64,000 nucleotides of DNA from Arthrobacter liuii (GTDB lineage: Bacteria > Actinomycetota > Actinomycetes > Actinomycetales > Micrococcaceae), in contig NZ_BMFW01000001.1 of NCBI RefSeq assembly GCF_014639275.1, forward strand, positions 76,468 to 140,467, written 5' to 3'. Numbering within the stretch: position 1 is the first letter of the stretch; each line of letters begins with the position of its first letter. The notes under the pieces are model-generated. The model was not told where the DNA came from. It searched no databases and saw only the letters and a program-made list of their open reading frames with translations. Shown here one piece after another: positions 10,012 to 18,441 of this stretch. A program made the position numbers and the translations under genes.

Positions 10012-10080
10012 GGGCCACGCCCGGGAATACAAAGCCCCTGGCCCCCCAATAGGGCTGGTCATCGTATCCGGGCGTGGCCC
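10012..10080. repeat. Long imperfect inverted repeat in the proS/ABC intergenic region
   Basis: The left arm is 10012-10030 (GGGCCACGCCCGG then GAATAC). The right arm is 10064-10080 (GTATCC then GGGCGTGGCCC). They are reverse complements apart from a 2-base difference. A shorter inner pair (AGCCC/GGGCT) lies in the loop. There is no T-tract on either side. The 430-bp gap 9874-10303 holds only this, the ABC promoter/operator and a possible proS promoter. Confidence 0.7.
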
Positions 10081-10205
10081 GACGCCGTTATCGCCTGAGT
10101 ACTGATGAGGACTGGTGAGACCGCCCACCCCACTTCCAGCGCAGCTAGATAGAATTTATGTGATCGCGCACACGTTTGACAAGAGTTTTTACTTAGCCGG
10201 CCGTG

Positions 10206-10234
10206 TTGACGACGAATATGACCAGGCCTAGCTT
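10206..10234 (+). promoter_or_regulatory. Promoter of the ABC exporter/TetR operon
   Basis: A -35-like TTGACG (10206-10211), a 17-bp spacer and a -10-like TAGCTT (10229-10234) lie about 70 bp upstream of the TTG start. The last base of the -10 is the first base of the palindromic operator. Confidence 0.6.
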
Positions 10235-10257
10235 TAATTCATCAGCTGATGAATTAA
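10234..10257. promoter_or_regulatory. Perfect 24-bp palindromic operator
   Basis: The half-site is TTAATTCATCAG followed by its exact reverse complement. It sits at the -10/transcription-start position of the promoter above, so a bound repressor would block initiation. The TetR encoded at the end of the same operon is the obvious ligand-controlled binder (inference). Confidence 0.75.
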
Positions 10258-10303
10258 GCGGGTGTCCGGCCGGGCCGGACCAGGCGCAGCAACGGAGGCA
10301 CAC

Positions 10304-11137
10304 TTGTCCCACTCGTCAGCAGCACCTTCCCGGCCGGCGCACCACGGGGCAGCGGCGGTTGTGGCTACCGCCCTCACCGTCCGGCTGGGGCGGCTGCCCG
10401 TTCTTCACGGGCTCGACTTCGCCATTCCTGCCGGACGTATCACCGGGCTGCTCGGACCTTCCGGAAGCGGCAAAACCACCCTGATGCGGACCATCGTCGG
10501 GACACAACGCATTGCGGGCGGGACGGTTGAGGTCCTGGGGCTTGCTGCCGGCAGCGCCGCCCTGCGGCGGGAGGTGGGCTATGTCACCCAGTCCCCCAGC
10601 GTCTACCCAGACCTGACGGTCGAAGCGAACGTCCGGTACTTCGGAGCGATGCACAAGAAGGGCAAGGCCGACGTGGCGGAGGCCATCGCCGCCGTCGGAC
10701 TTGAACCGCTGGCCCGCCGCAGGGCCGCCGGCCTGTCCGGCGGCCAGGTCAATCGGGTGTCCCTGGCATGCGCCCTGGTTGCGCATCCCCGGCTACTGGT
10801 GCTGGACGAACCGACCGTGGGCCTGGACCCGGTCCTGCGGGCGGACCTCTGGGACCGGTTCCGCGCCATGGCAGAGGCCGGAACAACGCTGTTGGTTTCC
10901 AGCCACGTCATGGAGGAGGCCAGCCGTTGCGAAACGCTCCTGCTGTTACGGGAAGGCCGGCTACTGGCCCAACTCACGCCCGCCGAGCTCGGCAGGCGGG
11001 GGCACAGCAGCAACCTGGAGCAGGCGTTCCTGGCCGTCATCAGGGAACAGGAAGACGGCGACGGCGGGACCCCGCCGGATCGGACCATCGGCGGGATCCG
11101 CCCGGCGGGGCTGGAACAACGCAGGAGCGTGCGGTGA
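10304..11137 (+). CDS. ABC transporter ATP-binding protein (drug/antibiotic exporter type)
   Basis: This is the nucleotide-binding subunit that powers the ABC-2 permease encoded next. It carries Walker A GPSGSGKTT, the ABC signature LSGGQ, Walker B RLLVLDEP, the D-loop (GLDP) and the switch His (LLVSSHVMEEA). At 277 residues it is a stand-alone ATPase of the DrrA/daunorubicin type. The TTG start at 10304 is chosen because GGAGG sits 6 nt upstream. Transcription is probably controlled by the palindrome at 10234-10257. The ATPase-permease-TetR order resembles mycobacterial Rv1687c-Rv1686c-Rv1685c (from memory). Confidence 0.92.
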   Translation: MSHSSAAPSRPAHHGAAAVVATALTVRLGRLPVLHGLDFAIPAGRITGLLGPSGSGKTTLMRTIVGTQRIAGGTVEVLGLAAGSAALRREVGYVTQSPSVYPDLTVEANVRYFGAMHKKGKADVAEAIAAVGLEPLARRRAAGLSGGQVNRVSLACALVAHPRLLVLDEPTVGLDPVLRADLWDRFRAMAEAGTTLLVSSHVMEEASRCETLLLLREGRLLAQLTPAELGRRGHSSNLEQAFLAVIREQEDGDGGTPPDRTIGGIRPAGLEQRRSVR

Positions 11138-11892
11138 TGGATATCCGGATGATGCTCGCCACTGCACGGCGGGTGCTGAGCCAACTGCGGCACGACCACC
11201 GCAGCATCGCCCTGATCCTGGTGGTGCCCGCGCTGCTGCTCACGGCCGTTTACTTCCTCTATGAGAACGAAACGCTCCGGCCCGGCGTTCCGCGCACTTT
11301 CGACCGCGTCGGGTTGATGATGCTGGCAATCTTTCCGTTTGTGGTGATGTTCCTGGTCACCTCGATCACCATGCTTCGGGAGCGCACGACCGGGACGCTG
11401 GAACGGCTGCTTACGACACCCGTGCACAAGGCAGACCTGCTCTTTGGATACGGGTTGGCATTTTCCCTCATGGCCGCCCTGCAATCGTTGGTGGCCACGG
11501 CCGTCGCATATTGGATTTTTGGCCTCGATATCGCCGGGGCGCCGGGCTACGTGGTACTGATCGCAGTGATCAACGCTGTCCTTGGCGTCGCGCTGGGCCT
11601 GTTTTGCTCGGCCTTCGCCAGGACCGAATTCCAGGCAGTCCAATTCATGCCTGTAGTGGTGGTCCCCCAAATCCTTCTGTGTGGGCTGTTCGTGGCCCGG
11701 GAACGGATGAACGACGTGCTGGAAGCAATCTCCAACGTGCTGCCCCTGACCTATTCGGTGGACGCCCTCCAAGAAGTAGCGGCCCACGCCGAGGCAACCG
11801 ACCGGTTGTGGCAGGACGCTGCAACCATGGCGGCCATCGCGCTTGGGGTGCTGGTCCTCGCGGCACTCACGCTGCGCCGGCGCACATCGTGA
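11137..11892 (+). CDS. ABC-2 type permease
   Basis: This is the membrane subunit of the exporter. The 251-residue protein has an N-terminal TM helix (ALILVVPALLLTAVYFL), then a group of five helices, with the ABC-2 signature loop MLRERTTGTLERLLTTPV between them. The ATG at 11137 shares its A with the TGA of the ATPase gene, and AGGAG lies upstream, so the two are translationally coupled. The C-terminal segment ISNVLPLTYSVDALQE is typical of drug-export ABC-2 permeases. The substrate is unknown. Confidence 0.92.
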   Translation: MDIRMMLATARRVLSQLRHDHRSIALILVVPALLLTAVYFLYENETLRPGVPRTFDRVGLMMLAIFPFVVMFLVTSITMLRERTTGTLERLLTTPVHKADLLFGYGLAFSLMAALQSLVATAVAYWIFGLDIAGAPGYVVLIAVINAVLGVALGLFCSAFARTEFQAVQFMPVVVVPQILLCGLFVARERMNDVLEAISNVLPLTYSVDALQEVAAHAEATDRLWQDAATMAAIALGVLVLAALTLRRRTS

Positions 11893-12530
11893 GCGTGCCA
11901 ACTCCCGGCGCCCCGGCGGCCCACCGCACCGGCCGGTCCACGGCCGTCAGGGGGCGCCGCGGCGGCCAAGCCGGGTCACGCGAACATATCCTCGACACCG
12001 CCCGGAAGCTCTTCGCCGAGCATGGCTTTGAGGGGACCAGCATGCGTCAAGTGGCCCGCGCGGCAGGAGTGGACCCAGCGATGGTCCACCACTTCTTCAA
12101 GGGCAAGGATGAACTCTTCGCCCACAGCGTGGAACTGCCCGCCGACCCGGAGCAGGTGCTGGCCGGCGTCGCCGACGCCGACCCGGACCGGCGGGCGGAA
12201 CTGATCGTCCGCACCGTGCTCCGACTGTGGGAGAGCCCTGCCCAGGCCGCCCTGCTGGCCTTCCTCCGCGGATCCATCGGGTCCAAGGCCAAGACGGCGC
12301 TCCTGCGGGAAATGGTGGAACGCAGGGTGATCAGCAGGATCATGGCTTCAGTTCCCGGGCCACCGGAGGAAGTGGCGCTGCGTGGAAACCTGGTGGCAAC
12401 CCAAGTGGTGGGCCTGATGATGGTCCGCTACGTTGTCCGGCTGGAGCCGCTCGCGTCTGCGGCCCCCGACGAGGTTGTGCAGTTGGTCGCGCACACCGTG
12501 CAGCGCTACCTCACCGGTCCCCTAACCTGA
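11889..12530 (+). CDS. TetR family transcriptional regulator of the ABC exporter
   Basis: This is a DNA-binding repressor of 213 residues. The N-terminal HTH has the TetR pattern ILDTARKLFAEHGFEGTSMR followed by VARAAGVDPAMVHHFFKGKDEL. The C-terminal domain (TetR_C-like, with NLVATQVVGLMMVRYV) would bind a ligand. The GTG start overlaps the permease stop as GTGA. Being last in its own target operon fits negative autoregulation through the 24-bp palindrome upstream of the ATPase gene. The first 30 residues are a basic Gly/Arg-rich extension. Confidence 0.9.
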   Translation: MSVPTPGAPAAHRTGRSTAVRGRRGGQAGSREHILDTARKLFAEHGFEGTSMRQVARAAGVDPAMVHHFFKGKDELFAHSVELPADPEQVLAGVADADPDRRAELIVRTVLRLWESPAQAALLAFLRGSIGSKAKTALLREMVERRVISRIMASVPGPPEEVALRGNLVATQVVGLMMVRYVVRLEPLASAAPDEVVQLVAHTVQRYLTGPLT

Positions 12531-12563
12531 TGGTTCCCGTTGACGCACATGATCAGCGTTGGC

Positions 12564-13313
12564 CTACTTGATCAGGGCGGCAGCCGCGTCCAGGAGCGCT
12601 CCCGCACGTCGTACGGCGTCGGCTTCGCTTTCGCCGCCAAGAGCGACCGCCGTCATCAGTACGCCGTGCTGAACCGCCTGGGCCTTGATGGTGGATTGCT
12701 TCTTGCCGTCGGAGGACGTGGTATCCGTCCGGTACGCAACCGTGCCCGGGACGCTGCCTGCCCCTTCAAGAGGGCGCAAAGTAACCGTGTAGTCGACACC
12801 GGAGGCGGTCATGGTCATGGTGGCGCACGTCTCCACATGCTGCTGCTCGCTTGCGATCCTGGCGAGGACAGATTCATCCAGCCCGGCTGCCAGGGTCACC
12901 ATCGACATTGAACCGGCAGCAGAGTCGATGCTTTGCCCTGCTGCCATAGCGGCGCCATCGAACGCGGTTATGTTGCTGGCGCCCGCCAGCTCCTGGCACT
13001 CTGCCGGCGCTACCTTCAGCGAAGTAATTGCCGCCTTGGCTGTTTCCATGGACCGGGCCAGGTCAGCGCTCCCCAGGACCGACAGCCGCCGGTCCGCGGA
13101 GTCCCGCAGCTTTCCCACGATGGCAGCCAGCTGGTCAGCAGTGTAGGTTTTGGCCTCCGACGTGGGAGTGGGTGTTGGGGTAGGAGTTGCGGCGCTGGTT
13201 TCGGCAGCGGCGGAAGGTTGATTGTCCTGGGGTGCCGCGGGGCTTGCACAGGCTGTCAACGCCGCGGCAAGAAGCGCAGAAGCACCGAAAGTTCCCATCA
13301 CAAAAGTCTTCAC
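12564..13313 (-). CDS. Putative lipoprotein of unknown function
   Basis: The signal peptide MKTFVMGTFGASALLAAAL ends in a lipobox (LTAC, Cys22), so the protein is probably lipid-anchored on the outer face of the membrane. A Thr/Pro linker (ATPTPTPTPTSE) follows. The roughly 190-residue globular part has two well-spaced Cys (in PAECQEL and HVETCAT) that could form a disulfide. I do not recognise the domain. It stands alone between the convergent TetR and the ispG-linked GNAT gene. Confidence 0.75.
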   Translation of the reverse strand: MKTFVMGTFGASALLAAALTACASPAAPQDNQPSAAAETSAATPTPTPTPTSEAKTYTADQLAAIVGKLRDSADRRLSVLGSADLARSMETAKAAITSLKVAPAECQELAGASNITAFDGAAMAAGQSIDSAAGSMSMVTLAAGLDESVLARIASEQQHVETCATMTMTASGVDYTVTLRPLEGAGSVPGTVAYRTDTTSSDGKKQSTIKAQAVQHGVLMTAVALGGESEADAVRRAGALLDAAAALIK

Positions 13314-13352
13314 TGGTCCCCCAATATCCAGCCCGCTGCCGGCGGCCGCCGG

Positions 13353-14252
13353 CTAGAAGAGAACTGTAGCGAAGGTGCCTACCTGGCGGAAGCCTACCCG
13401 TTCGTACGTGGACCTGGCCCTGGTGTTGAAGCCATTGACGTAGAGGCTGGTCACCGGTGCGATCTGTTGGGCCTTTTCCACCACTGCGGACATGTAGCTG
13501 GCGCTCAACCCCTGGCCGCGGAAAAGGGGATTCATCCAGACGCCCTGGATTTGGGTGACGTCCTCCGTGACTGCCCCCAGCTCGGCCTTGAACACCACCT
13601 CACCCGCCTCGTTGAGATGGACCATGGAGTGTCCCTGCCTGATAAGGCCCTCTACCCTGCGGCTGTAGAACTCCCTGCCGCCCAGGTAGGGCGAATAACC
13701 CACCTCTTCCTCGAACATCGCAGCGCAGGCGGGGAGGATGCGGTCAAAGTCGGCGATGTTGCCAAGGCCCAGACCAGGGTTCGGCTGCACAACCGGCGGT
13801 CCTTCGATGACCATCAGTGGCTGGTCCGCCCGTACCTCGTGAGCACGGTGCCCCAGCTCGGCAAGCTCGGTATTGAGTGCCAGCACCGCGTCCGCTGGAC
13901 CAAACGCGGACGCATACCGGCGCCCGGAGCTGCTTGCGGCTTCCGCCACCAGCGGGGCCAGGGCGGGATCGAGCTGGACCGGAACCAGATTGGCTCCGGC
14001 CCAGCACGCGCCTGCCAGGACGCCGTCGTCGAAAATTCCAATCACTCCGGCACCGCCGCTGGTGGGCCCCGCCGTCCCGGTGGCACGGAGGTGGGCCAGG
14101 ATGAACACGTTGGTCACCGGGTCCTGCTGGGCCAGCAGCTTCAGCGCAGGGGTGTCCTGGCCGTCGAGCATACGGACAGAAAGCCCGGCGGGGTCGGCCG
14201 GGTCCCTACGAGACGCTAACCACGGGGCTACCCTTGACAGCATCTTCGCCAT
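13353..14252 (-). CDS. GNAT family N-acetyltransferase with N-terminal DUF4081
   Basis: The 299-residue protein has a DUF4081-like N-terminal half ([19 protein letters not shown]) and a C-terminal GNAT domain. The acetyl-CoA-binding motif is [20 protein letters not shown], and the end is [20 protein letters not shown]. The substrate is unknown. It is the usual neighbour of ispG in actinobacteria (I recall M. tuberculosis Rv2867c next to gcpE). The ATG 14252 lies 3 nt after GGAGG and overlaps ispG by 47 bp. ATG 14243 or 14171 are alternatives that reduce the overlap. Confidence 0.88.
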   Translation of the reverse strand: MAKMLSRVAPWLASRRDPADPAGLSVRMLDGQDTPALKLLAQQDPVTNVFILAHLRATGTAGPTSGGAGVIGIFDDGVLAGACWAGANLVPVQLDPALAPLVAEAASSSGRRYASAFGPADAVLALNTELAELGHRAHEVRADQPLMVIEGPPVVQPNPGLGLGNIADFDRILPACAAMFEEEVGYSPYLGGREFYSRRVEGLIRQGHSMVHLNEAGEVVFKAELGAVTEDVTQIQGVWMNPLFRGQGLSASYMSAVVEKAQQIAPVTSLYVNGFNTRARSTYERVGFRQVGTFATVLF

Positions 14253-15372
14253 CGGCCTCCCCCATCTCTTCCGCGATACGCATGGCCTCTTCGATCAGTG
14301 TCTCAACAATTGCGCTCTCCGGAACAGTCTTGATGACCTCTCCCCTAACGAAGATCTGGCCCTTGCCGTTGCCAGAGGCAACGCCAAGATCAGCCTCGCG
14401 CGCCTCACCGGGACCATTCACGACACAGCCCATGACCGCTACGCGCAGCGGGATCTCCATCCCTTCGAGCCCGGCGGTGACCTGTTCTGCCAGAGTGTAC
14501 ACGTCCACCTGGGCACGGCCGCAGGAAGGGCAGGACACGATTTCCAGCTTGCGGGGCCGCAGGTTCAGCGACTGGAGGATCTGGTTGCCCACCTTGATCT
14601 CCTCCACCGGCGGTGCGGAGAGGGACACGCGGATGGTGTCACCGATGCCCCGCGAGAGGAGCGCGCCGAAGGCCGTGGCGGACTTGATGGTTCCCTGGAA
14701 GGCAGGTCCGGCCTCAGTGACGCCCAGGTGCAGGGGCCAGTCGCCCTTTTCGGCAAGCATTTCGTAGGCAGCCACCATGACCACGGGGTCGTTGTGCTTC
14801 ACGGAAATCTTGAAGTCGTGGAAGCCGTGCTCCTCGAAGAGCGATGCTTCCCAGACGGCGGACTCGACCAGCGCTTCGGGGGTGGCCTTGCCGTACTTCT
14901 TGAGGATGCCGGGTTCCAGCGAGCCGGCGTTGATGCCGATGCGGATGGAGGTGCCGTGGTCCTTTGCGGCGGCGGCGATCTGCTTGACCTGGTCGTCGAA
15001 CTTGCGGATGTTGCCGGGGTTCACCCGCACGGCCGCGCAGCCGGCTTCAATCGCTGCGAAGACGTACTTGGGCTGGAAATGGATGTCCGCGATGACCGGG
15101 ATCTGGGATTTCCGGGCGATGATGGGCAGCGCCTCGGCGTCGTCCGCAGACGGACAGGCGACGCGGACGATGTCACAGCCGGACGCGGTGAGTTCGGCGA
15201 TTTGCTGGAGCGTGGCGTTGATGTCCGTGGTGGGCGTGGTGGTCATGGACTGCACGCTGATGGGGAAGTCAGATCCGACGCCTACCGAGCCGACTTTGAT
15301 CTGGCGCGTCTTGCGGCGGGGGGCAAGGACGGGCGGTGGTGCTGACGGCATTCCCAGGCTGACCGAGGTCAC
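14206..15372 (-). CDS. ispG: (E)-4-hydroxy-3-methylbut-2-enyl-diphosphate synthase
   Basis: This is the penultimate MEP-pathway enzyme, converting MEcPP to HMBPP with a [4Fe-4S] cluster. The 388-residue protein has the TIM-barrel half ([28 protein letters not shown]) and the cluster-binding C-terminal domain with CPSCGR and [15 protein letters not shown]. It belongs to the dxr-rseP-ispG neighbourhood, although three other genes separate it from rseP here. Its last bases overlap the GNAT gene downstream. Confidence 0.97.
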   Translation of the reverse strand: MTSVSLGMPSAPPPVLAPRRKTRQIKVGSVGVGSDFPISVQSMTTTPTTDINATLQQIAELTASGCDIVRVACPSADDAEALPIIARKSQIPVIADIHFQPKYVFAAIEAGCAAVRVNPGNIRKFDDQVKQIAAAAKDHGTSIRIGINAGSLEPGILKKYGKATPEALVESAVWEASLFEEHGFHDFKISVKHNDPVVMVAAYEMLAEKGDWPLHLGVTEAGPAFQGTIKSATAFGALLSRGIGDTIRVSLSAPPVEEIKVGNQILQSLNLRPRKLEIVSCPSCGRAQVDVYTLAEQVTAGLEGMEIPLRVAVMGCVVNGPGEAREADLGVASGNGKGQIFVRGEVIKTVPESAIVETLIEEAMRIAEEMGEADGEDAVKGSPVVSVS

Positions 15373-15406
15373 GTGGACTCCTTGAGTTGAAAGGGTAAAG
15401 AGGTGG

Positions 15407-15700
15407 CTAGGCGGCGATCCCGGCCAGCATGCCGGTTACCGGAGACCATTCCGTGATGCGGGTGCCGGCGATCACGCTGGCTGCGGCGTAGGGATCCTGC
15501 TTGAGGATCGAGTTGAGGGCGGCTTCGTCCGATGCCTTGAAGATCAGCAGGGCACCGGCGCCGTCGCCGTACGGGCCGCTGGCTACGAGGACGCCGTCCT
15601 GCGCCAGGCCGCCCGTCCATTCCCGGTGTGCGGTCCGAACCTCATTGCGTGTGTCGGTGGAGTCGGCGGCATAAACGTACTCAACGGCAAAAACTGTCAT
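15407..15700 (-). CDS. YciI family protein
   Basis: This 97-residue protein has the YciI ferredoxin-like fold pattern ([20 protein letters not shown], then [19 protein letters not shown]) and [22 protein letters not shown] at the active-site end. Family members include hydrolases and dehalogenase-like proteins, but most lack assigned substrates. The ATG is preceded by TAGGGT with only 6 nt between, suggesting a leaderless transcript. The gene lies 34 bp upstream of ispG on the same strand. Confidence 0.82.
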   Translation of the reverse strand: MTVFAVEYVYAADSTDTRNEVRTAHREWTGGLAQDGVLVASGPYGDGAGALLIFKASDEAALNSILKQDPYAAASVIAGTRITEWSPVTGMLAGIAA

Positions 15701-15712
15701 ACCGCTACCCTA
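15701..15712 (-). promoter_or_regulatory. Likely leaderless promoter (-10 TAGGGT) for the YciI gene
   Basis: TAGGGT lies at 15712-15707 on the minus strand, followed by 6 nt and the ATG at 15700. No ribosome-binding site is present. Confidence 0.5.
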
Positions 15713-15798
15713 TCGCCATGGCGGCCTTGGTACCGTACCCATCCCCCATGCCGGGAGGAGCCCCGTGGAGGAATTGAACCCAGCGCAGGAGAAGGAAC

Positions 15799-16278
15799 TC
15801 AGTGCAGGAAGAGGACCTTGACGGCGGCAGCGGTTCCGGCGGCCCAGAGCATGGAGGTCAGGGTCCCGATGATGAAGCGCTCAGCGGCCACCGGCGTCTC
15901 CTTCAGTTCGGCGAACCTGCCGAGGCCCTTGATGGCGACGATATAGGCGATGGCCACGGGCTGGCCGGCAAGGATGGCAAGGCACACTCCCAGCCGCTCC
16001 AGCACACCGATGATGGCTCCCCCGCGCAGGATGCGCTGGCTGGGCAACACCGGTCCCGGCGTCGGCCCGTCCGACGCCGGCTGGCCGGGCGCGGCCGTCA
16101 GCTCGCCGTCCGTGACGTCAGCCGAGGGGTCCTGTTCCGCCCGGCGGGCTTCCTCCGCCGCATTGGCAGCATCCGCCTTGTCGTCGATGGTCCGGGCGAG
16201 CTTGAACACCAGCGCGGTGACCGGCCAGCCGGCGAAGCCCGCCACCACCAAGGCCACCGCCACCCACAGTGCAGTCAC
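15799..16278 (-). CDS. Small membrane protein, function unknown (partner of SatD-like protein)
   Basis: This is a 159-residue protein with a TM helix at 1-25 (ALWVAVALVVAGFAGWPVTALVF), an acidic Ala/Pro-rich cytosolic or periplasmic loop at about 30-85, and two more hydrophobic helices toward the C-terminus (VCLAILAGQPVAIAYIVAI and IIGTLTSMLWAAGTAAAV). The start overlaps the end of the SatD-like gene by 4 bp, so the pair is one translational unit. A membrane protein paired with a SatD-like protein recalls the satC/D/E arrangement, but I cannot assign a function. Confidence 0.75.
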   Translation of the reverse strand: MTALWVAVALVVAGFAGWPVTALVFKLARTIDDKADAANAAEEARRAEQDPSADVTDGELTAAPGQPASDGPTPGPVLPSQRILRGGAIIGVLERLGVCLAILAGQPVAIAYIVAIKGLGRFAELKETPVAAERFIIGTLTSMLWAAGTAAAVKVLFLH

Positions 16279-17015
16279 TTGTCTCCTTCATTCCGGTCGT
16301 CCGGGTCCTTCGGAGCCTGGGCATTTTTCGGGGCCTGGACTATCTGGGAGTCGGCAAAACCAAGCAGCATGGAAGCGGCCGGCCTGGCTGCCCATTCTTC
16401 CTGCCACCCGGAGCGAAGCACGGTACGGCTCACCGACTGTTCCGAGATTCCAAGCTCACGCGCCACCTGCTTCTGGCTTCCATGCCGGCCGGGACCCTGG
16501 CCAGCCACACCCAGTCGGCGCAGGGCATCCACCACCCGCCACTGGGCCTGCGTCCGTTCCCGGACAAGCCGGCCGAGCAGCCGGAGTACCGCCTCCGCGT
16601 TGGCACAGGCCTGCTCCCCCTCCCCGGCTGGAACGTCGTTGCTGGTTTCCCCTGCCATGATGCCCGGCACCACTGACAGCGGCACTTGGGACCCGGCGCC
16701 CTTGGCAAGCTCGACGGCTTTGCGGGCGGCAACAAACGCGGTCCCGGTTCCTTCCCTGGGGCTGGCACCGGGCGCCAGGGAGACGGCTCCGACGCCGATC
16801 CCGACGTACCAGCGTCCGTCACGCAGCGCGTGCAGGGCTATCTCCACCACGGCGCCGGCGTCCCGCACCACCCCTTGGACTTCATCCCCCACAGAGCGCT
16901 CGAAGACCGGCTGCTCCATTCCAGGCAGTTCGAGGCGGGCCACCTGTGCCAGCAGCGCCGGAACGCGGTCCTGATCGCTGGTGCTGCCGCGCTGGTCGAT
17001 GGTCATAACGAACAT
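16275..17015 (-). CDS. SatD-like protein with C-terminal helix-turn-helix
   Basis: The 246-residue protein has an N-terminal domain beginning MTIDQRGSTSDQDRVPALLA, with FERSVGDEVQGV and WYVGIGVGAVSLA. These look like a SatD-family/cyclase-like fold. A C-terminal helix-turn-helix follows (QKQVARELGISEQSVSRTVL, about 180-200). This suggests a DNA-binding sensor. ATG 17006 (10 nt from GAGG) is an alternative start to 17015. An inverted repeat upstream (17038-17055) may be its own operator. The family assignment is from memory and moderate. Confidence 0.7.
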   Translation of the reverse strand: MFVMTIDQRGSTSDQDRVPALLAQVARLELPGMEQPVFERSVGDEVQGVVRDAGAVVEIALHALRDGRWYVGIGVGAVSLAPGASPREGTGTAFVAARKAVELAKGAGSQVPLSVVPGIMAGETSNDVPAGEGEQACANAEAVLRLLGRLVRERTQAQWRVVDALRRLGVAGQGPGRHGSQKQVARELGISEQSVSRTVLRSGWQEEWAARPAASMLLGFADSQIVQAPKNAQAPKDPDDRNEGDK

Positions 17016-17037
17016 ACCTCAACCATAGGCGGTTGAG

Positions 17038-17055
17038 TCTGATCTATCAATCAGA
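17038..17055. promoter_or_regulatory. Inverted repeat upstream of the SatD-like gene
   Basis: The arms TCTGAT and ATCAGA are separated by 6 bp (CTATCA). The site is 23-40 bp before the start codon of a gene encoding an HTH protein, which fits an autoregulatory operator but could be chance. Confidence 0.4.
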
Positions 17056-17092
17056 TTTGGCTGATTTCTCGAAGTCGCCCGATAGTGGGTGA

Positions 17093-18424
17093 CTATCCGA
17101 AGAGGTTGACCGGTTTGACGATGTCCGCATAGATGAGCAGCGCGCTCATACCCATCAGCAGTGCTGCCACCACGTACGTGACGGGAAGCAGTTTGGCGAT
17201 ATCGAAGGCCCCTGGATCCGGCCGTCCGCGCAGCTTCGCCACCCTGCGCCGCGCACCCTCATACAGGGCCCCGGCAACATGCCCGCCGTCAAGCGGCAGG
17301 AGCGGTATCAGGTTGAACACCGCAAGCGCGAAGTTCAGGCCGGCCAGCAGGCCAACGAGGGTCGCCACCCGGGACTGCAGGGGTACGGCCTCCATCGCGG
17401 CCACCTCGCCTGCAACCCTCCCTACGCCCACCACGCTGATGGGGCCGTTGGGGTCGCGCGGCTCTTCGCTGAACGCGGCCTTGGCCACTCCCACCACGCG
17501 GGCCGGGAGGTTGAAGACAACGCCGGCCACCTGGCGGATGTTTTCGCCTGCCATGGGCAGGACGGACGACGCCGGCTGGGGCACCAACGCCGTCTGCGCG
17601 CCGATACCGAGGAACCCGACGTCCTGGTACTGGAGGTTGCCTGCAGCGTCGGTGGCCTGCCGGCCATCGGTTCCCATCACAGGCCGGGCGGACAGAATGG
17701 GGGTCACAGTGGTGGAGACCGGAGTCCCGTCCCGCTGCACCGTGACTGCAACTTCCTTGCCGGCGGAGGCGCGGATCCACTCGGTCAACTGGTCCCAGCT
17801 GGTGACGGCCTTGCCGTCGAAGGAGGTGACGGTGTCGTTGGGCTTCAGCCCGGCCGCGGCGGCGGGCGTCAGCTGGCAGTCGGCGGAATCGGGATCGACC
17901 GTCTGTCCTGCCGCTACCTGGCACTTCGAAACGTCGGAAATAGTGGTGGTGGCCGTGGCAACACCGAAACCCATGAGCAGCACGGCGGTGAGCAGCACGC
18001 CAAGGATCATGTTCATGGCCGGGCCGCCCAGCATCACAATCACCTTTTTCCAGACCGGCAGCCGGTAAAAGACCCGATTTTCGTCGCCGGGCCCCACTTC
18101 CTCGTGGGCCATGGAGCGGGCCTCGGTTGCGAGCGTCTGGAACATCCCGGTGCTGGAGGGCCGGACCGAGCCGTCCTCCTTGTTGGGAGGGTACATGCCA
18201 ATCATCGAGACATAGCCGCCCAGCGGTACGGCCTTCACGCCGTATTCCGTCTCGCCTTTCCGGCGCGACCAGAGCGTTGGCCCGAACCCGATCATGTACT
18301 TGGTGACGCGGACCTTGAAGAGTTTGGCGGGCACCAGGTGCCCCACTTCATGGAGCGCAATGGACACGGCGATGCCAAGGGCGACAAAGACGACGCCGAG
18401 GATGAAAAGTAGGACAGGGGTCAT
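17093..18424 (-). CDS. rseP: RseP/Rip1-type site-2 protease (M50 zinc metalloprotease)
   Basis: This intramembrane protease cleaves anti-sigma factors and other membrane proteins. Visible features are the zinc motif HEVGH at residues 25-29 in the first TM helix, a central PDZ-like region (LTPAAAAGLKPNDTVTSFDGKAVTSWDQL), and the third zinc ligand in LDGGH (about 378-382). The C-terminal end is a TM helix. The length of 443 is normal for actinobacteria. It lies 17 bp after dxr, as in the M. tuberculosis dxr-rip1-gcpE cluster. Confidence 0.95.
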   Translation of the reverse strand: MTPVLLFILGVVFVALGIAVSIALHEVGHLVPAKLFKVRVTKYMIGFGPTLWSRRKGETEYGVKAVPLGGYVSMIGMYPPNKEDGSVRPSSTGMFQTLATEARSMAHEEVGPGDENRVFYRLPVWKKVIVMLGGPAMNMILGVLLTAVLLMGFGVATATTTISDVSKCQVAAGQTVDPDSADCQLTPAAAAGLKPNDTVTSFDGKAVTSWDQLTEWIRASAGKEVAVTVQRDGTPVSTTVTPILSARPVMGTDGRQATDAAGNLQYQDVGFLGIGAQTALVPQPASSVLPMAGENIRQVAGVVFNLPARVVGVAKAAFSEEPRDPNGPISVVGVGRVAGEVAAMEAVPLQSRVATLVGLLAGLNFALAVFNLIPLLPLDGGHVAGALYEGARRRVAKLRGRPDPGAFDIAKLLPVTYVVAALLMGMSALLIYADIVKPVNLFG

Positions 18425-18441
18425 GGAGGTGCTGCTGCTTC

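Noticed and set aside
9874..10080. T-box leader for proS
   Set aside because: No T-box consensus or antiterminator was seen, and actinobacterial T-boxes are known mainly for ileS. Only an inverted repeat is present.
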